A stretch of DNA of 64,000 nucleotides from Sporomusa acidovorans. GTDB lineage: Bacteria; Bacillota; Negativicutes; Sporomusales; Sporomusaceae. The translations under genes and the position numbers were made by a program. Below the pieces are notes generated by a model. The model had not been told where the DNA came from, searched no databases, and saw only the letters and a list, made by a program, of their open reading frames with translations. Below, in pieces: positions 53,033-61,905 of this stretch (the first letter of the stretch is position 1; each line of letters begins with the position of its first letter). Location: assembly GCF_002257695.2 (NCBI RefSeq), contig NZ_CP155571.1; one strand, written 5' to 3'.

Positions 53033-54937
53033 TTAGTTGTCGAATTCCGCCACCAATTCATTAAGATACGTCCAGCGGTTAAGCAACTCATCAAGTCTTG
53101 TTTCCAGTTCCTGCTGTTTTTTAGTCAGTTCCTGCAATAGTTCAAAGTCACTGCCTGCCGTATTAATCGCCGCAGTTATCTGGGCAAGTTCCTGCTCAAC
53201 ACCGGCAATGACATCCTCTATCTGCTCATATTCCCGCTGTTCTTTAAAAGACAGCTTACGGGGCCGTCCTTTAGGTTTATCCTGCCCGCCCTGTTTCTTA
53301 GGCGGTTCACTTTTCCTATGATCGGCCTGCTCGGCTTCCTGCATGCTGACTTTTTCCTGATAATCCGAATAATTGCCAGGGTACTGGGTAATTTTTGCTT
53401 GCCCCTCAAAGGCAAATATTTTATCAACAAGCCTGTCAAGAAAATACCGGTCATGGGAAACCACAATAACAGCACCGGGGAAATCTTCCAGATAGTCTTC
53501 CAAAATACTGAGTGTCTGTACGTCCAGATCATTGGTAGGTTCGTCCAACAAGAGTACATTGGGCGCACTCATGAGAACTCTGAGCAAAAATAAACGGCGT
53601 TTTTCCCCGCCTGACAGCTTGGCGATCTGCGTCCATTGCTGGCCGGGCGGAAAGAGAAACCGCTCTAAAAGCTGCGCTGCGCTAATGGTACCGCCATCCG
53701 CAGTAGGCAAATAATTTGCTTCCTCTTTAATATATTCGATCACGCGCAAATTTTGGTTCATTTCGGTGCTTTCCTGCGAAAAATACCCAAGCTTCACTGT
53801 CTGTCCAACCTCAACCTGCCCGCTGTCAGCAGGTAGCCTGCCGGCAATCAGGTTAAGCAAGGTGGATTTACCGCTGCCATTGGGGCCGATGATACCGACC
53901 CTGTCATTTTTAAGAACAATATAACTAAAGTTCTTAATGAGCGTTTTACCTTCATACGTTTTGGTAATATCCCTGATTTCAATAATCTTCCTTCCCAGAC
54001 GGCTGGCACCGACGGCAATTTCCAACTGGGCGTCGGCCGTCAAAGGCGTCTGGGCACTAAGTTCTTCAAACCGTTCAATTCTGGCTTTTTGTTTGGTACT
54101 GCGGGCCTGTGCTCCCCGTCTTATCCAGGCGAGCTCATTGCGCAGGATATTCTGGCGTTTGCGCTCACTGGCCTCCTGCTGTTCTTCTCTTTCGGACTTA
54201 GCTGTCAAAAACGTGCTATAGTTCCCGGTATACGCATACAAATTGCCTTTATCCAACTCGATAATACGATTTGCCACTCTGTCCAGAAAATATCTGTCAT
54301 GGGTAATCATCAGCAGTGCGCCTTTGCGTTTGGCCAAATATTGTTCCAGCCAAGCCACCGTATTGTTATCAATATGATTGGTAGGCTCATCCAGAATTAA
54401 AAGATCAGCAGGATTAATAAGGGCGCTGGCTAAAGCAATGCGTTTACGCTGTCCGCCCGATAGTGTGCTGACAATCGCCGTAAAATCAAAAATTCCCAGC
54501 TTGGTAAGGATGGTTTTCGCATCACTTTCCAGTTGCCAGGCATTCTGGGCATCCATTTGCTGCGTCAAGATAATGAGCCGTTTTTGACAAGCCTCATCCC
54601 CCGGACACTGCTGCCCCTGCATCAGCACCTGTTCGTACTCTTTTAACACCTTCATCACCGGTGAATGGCCTTTATAAACCTGTTCCAGCACGGTAGCATT
54701 GGCATCAAACTCAGGGTTTTGCGGTAAATACTCGATCTGTACATTATTGCCTGTCGTGATTTTACCCGCATCAGCCGGTTCTACGCCGGCAATTACCTGC
54801 AAAAAGGTCGATTTACCTGTGCCGTTGACACCAATCAGACCTATCTTATCGCCTTCGTCAATACCAAAGGTAACTTGTTTAAATAAAACTTTCTCGCCAT
54901 AGCTTTTGGTCAAATTCTCGATCGATAATAAATTCAT
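53033..54937 (-). CDS. ABC-F family ATPase (Uup-like)
   Basis: Soluble duplicated ABC ATPase that acts on ribosomes or DNA rather than transport. 634 aa, two ABC domains: GVNGTGKSTF, LSGGQRKRI, LLILDEPTNHID; and GPNGSGKSTL, LSGGEKRRLF, LLLDEPTNDLD. A linker with charged helices (about 245-310) and a C-terminal coiled-coil of about 80 residues (EQEYEQIEDVIAGVEQELAQ style) put it in the Uup/YfmR group. ATG 54937 follows AAAGGACAG; the 10-codon longer frame has no site. Confidence 0.94.
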   Translation of the reverse strand: MNLLSIENLTKSYGEKVLFKQVTFGIDEGDKIGLIGVNGTGKSTFLQVIAGVEPADAGKITTGNNVQIEYLPQNPEFDANATVLEQVYKGHSPVMKVLKEYEQVLMQGQQCPGDEACQKRLIILTQQMDAQNAWQLESDAKTILTKLGIFDFTAIVSTLSGGQRKRIALASALINPADLLILDEPTNHIDNNTVAWLEQYLAKRKGALLMITHDRYFLDRVANRIIELDKGNLYAYTGNYSTFLTAKSEREEQQEASERKRQNILRNELAWIRRGAQARSTKQKARIERFEELSAQTPLTADAQLEIAVGASRLGRKIIEIRDITKTYEGKTLIKNFSYIVLKNDRVGIIGPNGSGKSTLLNLIAGRLPADSGQVEVGQTVKLGYFSQESTEMNQNLRVIEYIKEEANYLPTADGGTISAAQLLERFLFPPGQQWTQIAKLSGGEKRRLFLLRVLMSAPNVLLLDEPTNDLDVQTLSILEDYLEDFPGAVIVVSHDRYFLDRLVDKIFAFEGQAKITQYPGNYSDYQEKVSMQEAEQADHRKSEPPKKQGGQDKPKGRPRKLSFKEQREYEQIEDVIAGVEQELAQITAAINTAGSDFELLQELTKKQQELETRLDELLNRWTYLNELVAEFDN

Positions 54938-55120
54938 AGTACTGTCCTTTTCATGAGTTTTCTTCATTTTAACACACTTATCAGGTTTGTTGAAGAAATG
55001 CTCTTTACTTTTATGGAAAATAGTAGTATATTAGATTCTCATCTATATCGTATACCCTTAGTTTTGCTTGTGCAAACTGAAATAACAGCTCATTTATTAT
55101 AGAAAAGAAAGGTGTTTTTA

Positions 55121-56446
55121 ATGACAACCAATTTTTCAGCTCTGGGCATCCGCCCCGAACTGGCTCAATTTCTAAAACAATCCGGCATTAACCAGCCTAC
55201 CCCTGTTCAGCTACAAACCATTCCGGCTATATTGGCAGGCAAAGATGTGATTGCCCAGTCGCAAACAGGTACCGGTAAAACGTTGGCCTTTTTACTGCCA
55301 ATTTTAGAAAGAATCAGAAACTCAGCCCCCCATGTGCAGGCCCTAATTGTCACCCCCACCAGGGAATTGGCCCTGCAAATCAAGACCGAGGCCGCTAAGC
55401 TGGCGCAAGTGTTGTCCATCAATGTATTAGCCGTCTATGGCGGTCAGGATGTGGAGGAACAAATCCGTAAACTTCGCGGCCAGCCCCATCTCGTCATTGG
55501 TACTCCCGGCCGCCTGCTTGACCATGTACGCCGCAAAACACTGATGCTTGCGGGCGTAACCAGACTCGTGCTGGACGAGGCCGATCAAATGCTCCATATG
55601 GGCTTTTTGGAGGAAGTCGAAGAGGTGATCCGCTTGACTTCCCCCAAACGCCAGACTCTGCTGTTCTCGGCGACGCTGCCGCCCAAAGTGCGTTCACTCG
55701 CGGCACGGTATATGACCAAGCCGGCAGATATCCGCATCCAGGGTGATAATGTTACCTTAGATGAAATCAAACAGATTATCATGGAACTGCCGGAAACAGA
55801 TAAACTGGACAGGCTCTGCAGCCTGGTTGATGAATACCAGCCGTATCTGGCGATCATCTTTTGCCATACCAAGGAACGTGCCAAAGCACTCAATACCGCC
55901 CTGCTGCAGCGCGGTTACAAAACAGACGAACTGCACGGCGATTTATCGCAGGCCAAACGCGCCCAGGTTATGAAGCGTTTTAGCGAGGCCAAATTGCAGC
56001 TTCTGGTTGCCACTGATATTGCCGCCCGGGGCCTCGATATCGAAGGCGTTACCCATGTCTTCAGTTACGATATTCCCCATGACACCGAAAGCTATATCCA
56101 CCGCATCGGCCGGACCGGCCGGGCCGGGGAAACCGGAACAGCCATTACCTTTGTCAGCCCCGGTGAACAAATGTATCTGCGGTTAATTGAGCGGGGCATC
56201 GGTTCAACAATTGAAAAATATAAAGCCAACGGGCAAAAGGTAATTAAAAATGTCAGCAAAAAAGAAAAACCTACCGGACTAAATAAAGTTTCGGAAAAGG
56301 CAATAGCCGGTAAAAATCTGTCTGATAAAAAAGCTTCACGTCATGGCGGCAATAATTTAAGAAGCCGCCGCAAGCCAAAAGCTGCCGGCGAAACAAGCGG
56401 CGGCAAAACTTATCGTGGTAAGCGGCAACCGAAGGGCAAGGCCTAA
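55121..56446 (+). CDS. DEAD-box RNA helicase
   Basis: 441 aa, ATP-dependent RNA helicase of the CshA/RhlE type: Q motif (INQPTPVQ), SQTGTGKT (47-54), PTRELALQ, DEADQML, SAT, ARGLDIEG, HRIGRTGRAG. The C-terminal 90 residues are basic (SKKEKPTGLNKVSEKAI, RRKPKAAGE), likely for RNA binding. ATG 55121 has AGAAAGGTG before it. Convergent with topB; the two stop codons share the loop of one hairpin. Confidence 0.94.
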   Translation: MTTNFSALGIRPELAQFLKQSGINQPTPVQLQTIPAILAGKDVIAQSQTGTGKTLAFLLPILERIRNSAPHVQALIVTPTRELALQIKTEAAKLAQVLSINVLAVYGGQDVEEQIRKLRGQPHLVIGTPGRLLDHVRRKTLMLAGVTRLVLDEADQMLHMGFLEEVEEVIRLTSPKRQTLLFSATLPPKVRSLAARYMTKPADIRIQGDNVTLDEIKQIIMELPETDKLDRLCSLVDEYQPYLAIIFCHTKERAKALNTALLQRGYKTDELHGDLSQAKRAQVMKRFSEAKLQLLVATDIAARGLDIEGVTHVFSYDIPHDTESYIHRIGRTGRAGETGTAITFVSPGEQMYLRLIERGIGSTIEKYKANGQKVIKNVSKKEKPTGLNKVSEKAIAGKNLSDKKASRHGGNNLRSRRKPKAAGETSGGKTYRGKRQPKGKA

Positions 56447-56467
56447 TCAGCCTTGCCCTTGTTGCCG
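56423..56467. terminator. Hairpin spanning the abutting 3' ends of the DEAD-box and topB genes
   Basis: CGGCAAC, 2-base bulge, AAGGGCAAGGC (56423-56442) pairs with GCCTTGCCCTT then GTTGCCG (56450-56467): 18 bp in all. The loop contains TAA (DEAD gene stop) directly followed by TCA (topB stop in reverse). There is no U-tract on either side. Confidence 0.75.
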
Positions 56468-58459
56468 TACCGTCGGTGCCGGTATGTCCGGTTTATTATT
56501 TTTATCATCAAAGGAAGCCCGGCAGGCCGGATAGCGCGAACAGCCCCAAAACTTGCCATGCTTGCCGTTTCTCAGTTGCAGCACCCCTTTGCGGCAGCGC
56601 GGGCAGGGATGATCACCTTTAAGCGGAATACTCATGCGTTTGGCTTTACTGCAAAGGCTGGCCGTAAACCGGGCTTGCTGCAGCAGGAATGTATCCAGGC
56701 TGGCGTTGCCATCAGCCATCTGATGCAGAATATCTTCCCATAATGCGGTAAAATCAGGGTAAGTAATCTCTTCCGGCAATATGTCCACCAGCAAATACGC
56801 CGGTTCTGTCGGTTTCAAATATTTCCGTTTAGTTTCTTCCCGCAAAAAGCCGCGCTCGATTAATTCCTTGATAATCGTGGCGCGAGTAGCCTCGGTACCG
56901 ATACCGGCCACATCTTTAAGCTGTTTTTTTAAATCAGGATTTTTTACATATTTATGGATTTCCTTCATCGCGGCCAACAAGGTTGCCGCCGTAAACCGCC
57001 CTGGCGGCTTAGTTGATTTCTTTTCAGCCGAGGCCTTGACAAAGCGCGGCTGATCACCCTTAACCATAGCTGGCAGCATTGAGCTGTCTTCTTCTTTTTT
57101 TTCTTCCGTATCGGCGCTATAGATTTCTTTCCAGCCTAATTCCTTAACAATCCGGCCATTGGCTATGAATGCTTCAGCCGCATACTTAAGTTCAGCCCGG
57201 GTCTGGTCATAAACATGCACAGGATAAAATTGGGCGATATACGCCTGCGCAATAAGGAAATAAATGTTTCTTTCCGTCTCGCTTAAGCCGGCGAAATTAC
57301 AGCGTACTACCGTCGGTATGATGGCATGGTGAGCGGTAATTTTTTTGTCATTCCAGGCACGGCTGACAATAGCAGTATCGGCTTTGGCCGCCCAGCCGGC
57401 CAGTTCATTCTGGGCAAGATTGCTCAGATTAGCAATAATGACACCGGTATCCTCCTGCTGCGATTCCGGCAAAAATTCACAGTCAGAACGCGGGTAGCTG
57501 GTCAGCTTACGCTCATAAAGTTTTTGCGCCGTATCCAGCACTCCCTGCGGGTCATAGCCAAATTTTTTGCCGGCCATGACCTGCAGGGTCGAAAGCGACA
57601 GCGGCAAGCGCTGCAGTTCTCTTTTTTCGGTGGTTTCGCAGGAAATAACCGTCGCCGGCTCGTTAGACGTCTGCAGCCTGGAAAACAATTCCTTGGCAAT
57701 GGTTTTATCCGCCAGCCGTCCTTCGGCATCAAGCCCCGGCTGTTCCTCCTGCGGCTTCCAATAAGCGGTAAAAACCGTGCCATCCTGATCAAAATCAGCC
57801 TTAACGGTAAAATACTTAACTTGTTTGAAGTTCTCTATCTCCCGTTCCCGGCGGACGACAAGCGCGAGAGTCGGCGTCTTGACCCGGCCAACCGGCAAGG
57901 TTGTCCGGTGTCCCGCCTGCTGAGCAGCCAGTGTATAAGCCCGCGACAAATTCATGCCAATCAGCCAGTCGGCCCGCGATCTGGCCAGTGCTGATTCCTT
58001 TAAGTTCTGAAAATCTCTGTTATCCCGCAGGCTGGCAATCGCTTTTTTTATGCTCTGTTCATCCAATGCATTGAGTAAAATCCGGCGAACCGGTTTTTGA
58101 TTATGCACATAGTCCAGTACTTCATCAATAAGCAGCTGGCCTTCCCGGTCAGGGTCACCGGCATGAATGATTTCCGTAGCCTGGTCAATCAGGCTTTTGA
58201 CAACCTCAAACTGTTTTTTACAGGAATCGGCCACTAATAGCTTCCAGCTTTGCGGTATAATCGGTAAATCCTCCGCCCGCCATTTTTGGTACTTGGGATC
58301 ATATTCATCCGGCTCCGCCTGGCGGAGAATATGCCCATAACCCCAGGTAATGACTCCGTCGCCGGTGGTAATGTACCCATCCTTGCGGCTTACCGGCCCG
58401 GGAAGACACTTGGCAATCTCCGCTGCCATGCTGGGTTTTTCAGCAATATATAACTTCAC
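56447..58459 (-). CDS. topB: DNA topoisomerase III
   Basis: Type IA topoisomerase, decatenation and partner of RecQ-like helicases. 670 aa: TOPRIM (MKLYIAEKPSMAAE, AGDPDREGQLLIDE), catalytic Tyr in LTSYPRSDCEFLPE, and VGRVKTPTLALVV. One C-terminal zinc finger (HPCPRCRKGVLQLR, FWGCSRYPACRASF). GTG start overlaps the stop of the upstream DEAD-box gene by GTGA (58456-58459). Confidence 0.95.
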   Translation of the reverse strand: MKLYIAEKPSMAAEIAKCLPGPVSRKDGYITTGDGVITWGYGHILRQAEPDEYDPKYQKWRAEDLPIIPQSWKLLVADSCKKQFEVVKSLIDQATEIIHAGDPDREGQLLIDEVLDYVHNQKPVRRILLNALDEQSIKKAIASLRDNRDFQNLKESALARSRADWLIGMNLSRAYTLAAQQAGHRTTLPVGRVKTPTLALVVRREREIENFKQVKYFTVKADFDQDGTVFTAYWKPQEEQPGLDAEGRLADKTIAKELFSRLQTSNEPATVISCETTEKRELQRLPLSLSTLQVMAGKKFGYDPQGVLDTAQKLYERKLTSYPRSDCEFLPESQQEDTGVIIANLSNLAQNELAGWAAKADTAIVSRAWNDKKITAHHAIIPTVVRCNFAGLSETERNIYFLIAQAYIAQFYPVHVYDQTRAELKYAAEAFIANGRIVKELGWKEIYSADTEEKKEEDSSMLPAMVKGDQPRFVKASAEKKSTKPPGRFTAATLLAAMKEIHKYVKNPDLKKQLKDVAGIGTEATRATIIKELIERGFLREETKRKYLKPTEPAYLLVDILPEEITYPDFTALWEDILHQMADGNASLDTFLLQQARFTASLCSKAKRMSIPLKGDHPCPRCRKGVLQLRNGKHGKFWGCSRYPACRASFDDKNNKPDIPAPTVRQQGQG

Positions 58460-59631
58460 TTAATCCTAACTCCTGACTTTTTTCCTGCTTTCTTATCAAA
58501 AACTTTGCCATAAGCCAATTGCTTTGGTTGTATTTTTATCCTTAAAGATTTTTCGTAATGGGGTATTAGCGCCGCCTCCCGTGGTGTGACCAGTGAAATC
58601 GCAATCCCGCTTTTTCCCGCCCGGCCGGTACGCCCGGCCCGATGTAAATAAACGGCCGGATCTTCCGGCAAGTCTAAATTAATAATAAAGTCGATACCCG
58701 GGATATCCAGCCCCCGCGCCGCCAAATCAGAAGCTACCAGCAGCTTAAGTCTGCCGCTGCGAAACCCCTCCATAGCCTTTTTCCGGTCCTCTTTTACAAA
58801 CCGGCCATGAATGCCGGCCGCAGACAAGCTATGATACTTAAGTTTGTCCACTGTCAGTTCAACATCGTCACTACGGTTAATAAAAACCAGCGCTCTGTCA
58901 ATCGGAATGGTATGCACAATCTTGCGCAGCAATTCAAATTTATCCCGCTGTTCGCTGACAAAATAGATGTGTGTGATATCAGGCTTACTATCGGCCTCAT
59001 CCTGTGACAATAAGATTTCAACAGAGTCATTCATCAGCGCTGTGACACGTTCAAGCGCCGCCCGCGGCACTGTCGCGGAAAAGGCCAAAAGCTGCCTGTC
59101 CTTTTGCGTGGTCTTGATAACAGCTTTAACACTGTCACCATTTTTATCATCAAGCAACCGGTCCACTTCATCAAGAATAATCGTCTTAACTGTTTGGCTG
59201 TTTATCTTCTTTTTCTGCACCAATTCAAGAATCCGTCCGCTCGAACCGGTAATTATATGCGGTTTTTCCTTGAGTTTTTCAATCTGCCGCATAATATTAA
59301 CATCACCAATGATGGGGGCTGCCGTTACGGCCAGGCCGGCATGTTCCGCCAGCAATTCAATCTGTCGCAGAATCTGTATGGCAAGTTCGTGAGTCGGCGC
59401 GAGAATAAAGGCCTGTGTCTCACGTTTGTTCGTATCTAACTTCTGAAAGAGCGGCAATAGGTAGGCCAGGGTTTTTCCTGTACCGGTGGGCGATTGACCG
59501 ATAAGGTCTTTGCCTGCCAGAACTGGCGGTATCACCTTGGTTTGTATCGTTGTGGGCTTTGTTATCCCGGTCTTGGCAAGCCCCTGCACCAGGGATGGCG
59601 TTAAGCCCAGTTCGCAAAAATCTTTCTTCAT
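58456..59631 (-). CDS. DEAD-box RNA helicase, DEVD variant
   Basis: 391 aa, DEAD-box family with GQSPTGTGKT (47-54 core), APTHELAIQ, DEVDRLLDD (DEAD replaced by DEVD), SATVP, FINRSDDV, ARGLDIPG and HRAGRTGRAG. Very short C-terminal tail, unlike the paralogue at 55121. RBS GGGAGG. First gene of an operon with topB through a 4-base overlap. Confidence 0.93.
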   Translation of the reverse strand: MKKDFCELGLTPSLVQGLAKTGITKPTTIQTKVIPPVLAGKDLIGQSPTGTGKTLAYLLPLFQKLDTNKRETQAFILAPTHELAIQILRQIELLAEHAGLAVTAAPIIGDVNIMRQIEKLKEKPHIITGSSGRILELVQKKKINSQTVKTIILDEVDRLLDDKNGDSVKAVIKTTQKDRQLLAFSATVPRAALERVTALMNDSVEILLSQDEADSKPDITHIYFVSEQRDKFELLRKIVHTIPIDRALVFINRSDDVELTVDKLKYHSLSAAGIHGRFVKEDRKKAMEGFRSGRLKLLVASDLAARGLDIPGIDFIINLDLPEDPAVYLHRAGRTGRAGKSGIAISLVTPREAALIPHYEKSLRIKIQPKQLAYGKVFDKKAGKKSGVRIK

Positions 59632-59686
59632 AAAGTAATAATCAGCCTCCCTGTATTATTTCGGTTTTACTTCCTGGAACACCTGA

Positions 59687-59863
59687 TCAACAATCGCCTG
59701 GTTGCCGTTTCTTATCAATTTCGGTTACAATATCAATAGCTGTTGATTTTACATCAATAGCCAAGTTAACTTTTCCTAAATTTTCTTTTTGCAGCAAGCC
59801 TATTTCTTTTACAAGAACTTTGAGCCTGGCAAGTGTATGACCTAGGTCAATATCCGGTTCCAT
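59687..59863 (-). CDS. Small conserved-looking protein (58 aa)
   Basis: ATG 59863 follows GGGGTGAATCT. The peptide starts MEPDIDLGHTLARLKVLVKE and continues with amphipathic helix and strand pattern (KVNLAIDVKSTAIDIVTEID), ending KKRQPGDC. The codon pattern and ribosome site are convincing. Family unknown to me. It lies upstream of the helicase-topB operon on the same strand, 55 bp before it. Confidence 0.55.
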   Translation of the reverse strand: MEPDIDLGHTLARLKVLVKEIGLLQKENLGKVNLAIDVKSTAIDIVTEIDKKRQPGDC

Positions 59864-60000
59864 AGATTCACCCCATTTACATTATGTCCTTTTTTAGTAT
59901 ATCATGGCCTAATTCAACACCAAAATGTTCAATACCTTTAATTCGAAAATGCTGACCCATAATTCAATGTTTTAAGACCGTTTTCCTATAAAAACTAAGA

Positions 60001-60087
60001 GGCGAGATTGCTTTCTTCCGGCTCGTAGGTCAGGAAACTTTGCTGTACCTGCCACTACGAACAAGAATCTGGCAATCTCGCCTTTTT
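60001..60087. terminator. Branched hairpin with T-run before the DUF711 gene's 3' end
   Basis: Outer arms GGCGAGATTGC (60001-60011) and GCAATCTCGCC (60072-60082), followed by TTTTT on the plus strand. Inside are TCGTAG/CTACGA (60023-60028, 60055-60060) and CAGG/CCTG (60031-60034, 60048-60051). On the minus strand it follows the DUF711 gene by about 10 bp, also with a T-run after about 10 bases. It may be the terminator of that gene or a small RNA end. Confidence 0.6.
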
Positions 60088-60098
60088 GTCATTGCCTG

Positions 60099-61457
60099 TT
60101 AATTGGTCAAACTGCGAATCGGCGCCGGGATTCTCCCCCCCCGGGCAATAAAGTCGTCTGATTTAAATTTGCTTACAGGCAGTATCGGACTATAGCCAAG
60201 CAATCCGCCAAATTCAACAGTATCCCCTACGTTTTTACCAGGTACGGGAATAACTCTCACTGCCGTCGTCTTGTTATTGATCATGCCGATAGCCGCCTCA
60301 TCGGCAATAATAGCCGCTATGGTGGCTGCCGAAGTATCACCGGGAATAGCGATCATATCAAGGCCAACCGAGCAAACACAGGTCATGGCCTCCAATTTTT
60401 CCAAAGACAGGCTGCCGCGTTCCACTGCGGCAATCATACCGGCATCTTCGCTAACCGGAATAAACGCTCCGCTCAGACCGCCCACATGCGAAGAAGCCAT
60501 CAAACCGCCTTTTTTAACAGCATCGTTCAAGAGGGCTAATGCCGCCGTCGTACCGGGTGCGCCACAGCTCTCCAATCCCATTTCTTCGAGAATATGGGCT
60601 ACACTGTCGCCTACCGCAGGTGTCGGTGCCAATGATAAATCAATAATACCGAAAGGATAACCAAGCCGTCTGGATGCTTCCCGCGCCACCAATTGACCAA
60701 CACGGGTGATTTTGAAAGCAGTGCGTTTTATAGTTTCGGCTACTGCACTGAAATCACGCCCCCGTACATCTTCTAATGCCCGTTTGACCACGCCCGGCCC
60801 GCTTACGCCCACATGAATAGCAACCTCCGGTTCACCAACTCCGTGGAAAGCACCGGCCATAAAGGGGTTGTCCTCAGGCACATTAGCAAACACCACCAGT
60901 TTGGCGCACCCCAAAGCATCTCTGTCCTTGGTGCGTTCGGCGGTAAGCTTGATGACTTCGCCCATTTCCCGGACGCAGTCCATATTAATACCGGCTTTGG
61001 TGGAACCTAAATTGACTGAGGAACATACCCGTTCCGTTACATCTAACGCCTCAGGAATGGAGCGAATCAAAATGCGGTCTCCGTTGGTAAATCCTTTTTC
61101 CACAAGCGCTGAAAAACCGCCGATAAAGTTCACGCCTACTTCCTTGGCGGCAGCATCAAGCGCCTTGGCTACTTCGACATAGCTATCGGCACGGCAGCTT
61201 TCGGCGGCAATGGCAATCGGCGTTACCGAAATACGTTTATTGATAATGGGAATACCGTATTCTGCTTCAATATCTTCCCCTGTTTTGACCAACTTTTCTG
61301 CAGTACGGGTAATTTTGTCATAGATATTTTGACAAAAGTTCTTCATATCCGGATGACCGCAATCCCGTAAACTAATGCCCATCGTAATTGTCCGGATATC
61401 AAGCTTGTTTTCTTCAATCATGCGATTCGTTTCATGAACGTCCTTTATTGTAAACAT
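60099..61457 (-). CDS. PFL family protein (UPF0210/DUF711)
   Basis: 452 aa of the DUF711 family, a fold related to pyruvate-formate lyase-like proteins but without the radical glycine. Segments RTITMGISLRDCG, RIPVTPIAIAAES-like ISVTPIAIAAES and GKNVGDTVEFGGLLG are typical. Function unknown. The internal ATG 61457 follows GGAGGCTATACAT and is the likely start. Immediately downstream of the ACT protein; the two are paired in most Firmicutes, which suggests a regulatory complex. Confidence 0.9.
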   Translation of the reverse strand: MFTIKDVHETNRMIEENKLDIRTITMGISLRDCGHPDMKNFCQNIYDKITRTAEKLVKTGEDIEAEYGIPIINKRISVTPIAIAAESCRADSYVEVAKALDAAAKEVGVNFIGGFSALVEKGFTNGDRILIRSIPEALDVTERVCSSVNLGSTKAGINMDCVREMGEVIKLTAERTKDRDALGCAKLVVFANVPEDNPFMAGAFHGVGEPEVAIHVGVSGPGVVKRALEDVRGRDFSAVAETIKRTAFKITRVGQLVAREASRRLGYPFGIIDLSLAPTPAVGDSVAHILEEMGLESCGAPGTTAALALLNDAVKKGGLMASSHVGGLSGAFIPVSEDAGMIAAVERGSLSLEKLEAMTCVCSVGLDMIAIPGDTSAATIAAIIADEAAIGMINNKTTAVRVIPVPGKNVGDTVEFGGLLGYSPILPVSKFKSDDFIARGGRIPAPIRSLTN

Positions 61458-61497
61458 ATGTATAGCCTCCAAGTTTAAGACTCATTAGCAAGAATAG

Positions 61498-61767
61498 TTA
61501 TACGCGGTGCATTACATTAAAAATATCTTCATGCTGCACTTTTATATCAAGACCCATGGCAGTCCCTTTTTCTCCAAGCAGTTGACCTAAATCCTTTAGA
61601 CTAATAATAGATTGCGACATATCGACCAGCATGACCATGTTAAAAAAACCTTCCAGGATATTCTGGTTGATATTAAGGATATTAATATTATTCTCAGCCA
61701 AAATGTTACTGACCATGGCAATGATGCCTACCCTATCCCGCCCGACAATTGTTATAACAGTTTTCAT
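61498..61767 (-). CDS. ACT domain protein (UPF0237)
   Basis: 89 aa single ACT domain: VITIVGRDRVGIIAMVSNIL (ligand-binding Gly-Ile), ENNINILNINQNIL, FNMVMLVDMSQ. Small-molecule sensing is expected, probably for the partner DUF711 protein. ATG 61767 has GGAGCGTGATGAT. 40 bp upstream of the DUF711 start. Confidence 0.92.
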   Translation of the reverse strand: MKTVITIVGRDRVGIIAMVSNILAENNINILNINQNILEGFFNMVMLVDMSQSIISLKDLGQLLGEKGTAMGLDIKVQHEDIFNVMHRV

Positions 61768-61854
61768 ATCATCACGCTCCAAAAATTTCTATTATCTGTT
61801 TACAGGTATGATAATATTATACTCAATTTTAAGGAAAAGCCAAGTGTATGTAAA

Positions 61855-61884
61855 GAAAAAACACCTGCCACGCACAGCAGGTGT
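61855..61884 (-). terminator. Terminator of trxB
   Basis: ACACCTGC (61861-61868) and GCAGGTGT (61877-61884); on the minus strand the stem is followed by TTTTTT. 22 bp after the trxB stop. Confidence 0.86.
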
Positions 61885-61905
61885 CAATTTGTCCGCTGAC
61901 TACAT

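Noticed and set aside
60001..60087. ZTP (pfl) riboswitch near the DUF711 'PFL family' gene
   Set aside because: It lies at the 3' end of the gene, and the conserved ZTP motifs are absent; the shared name is coincidental.
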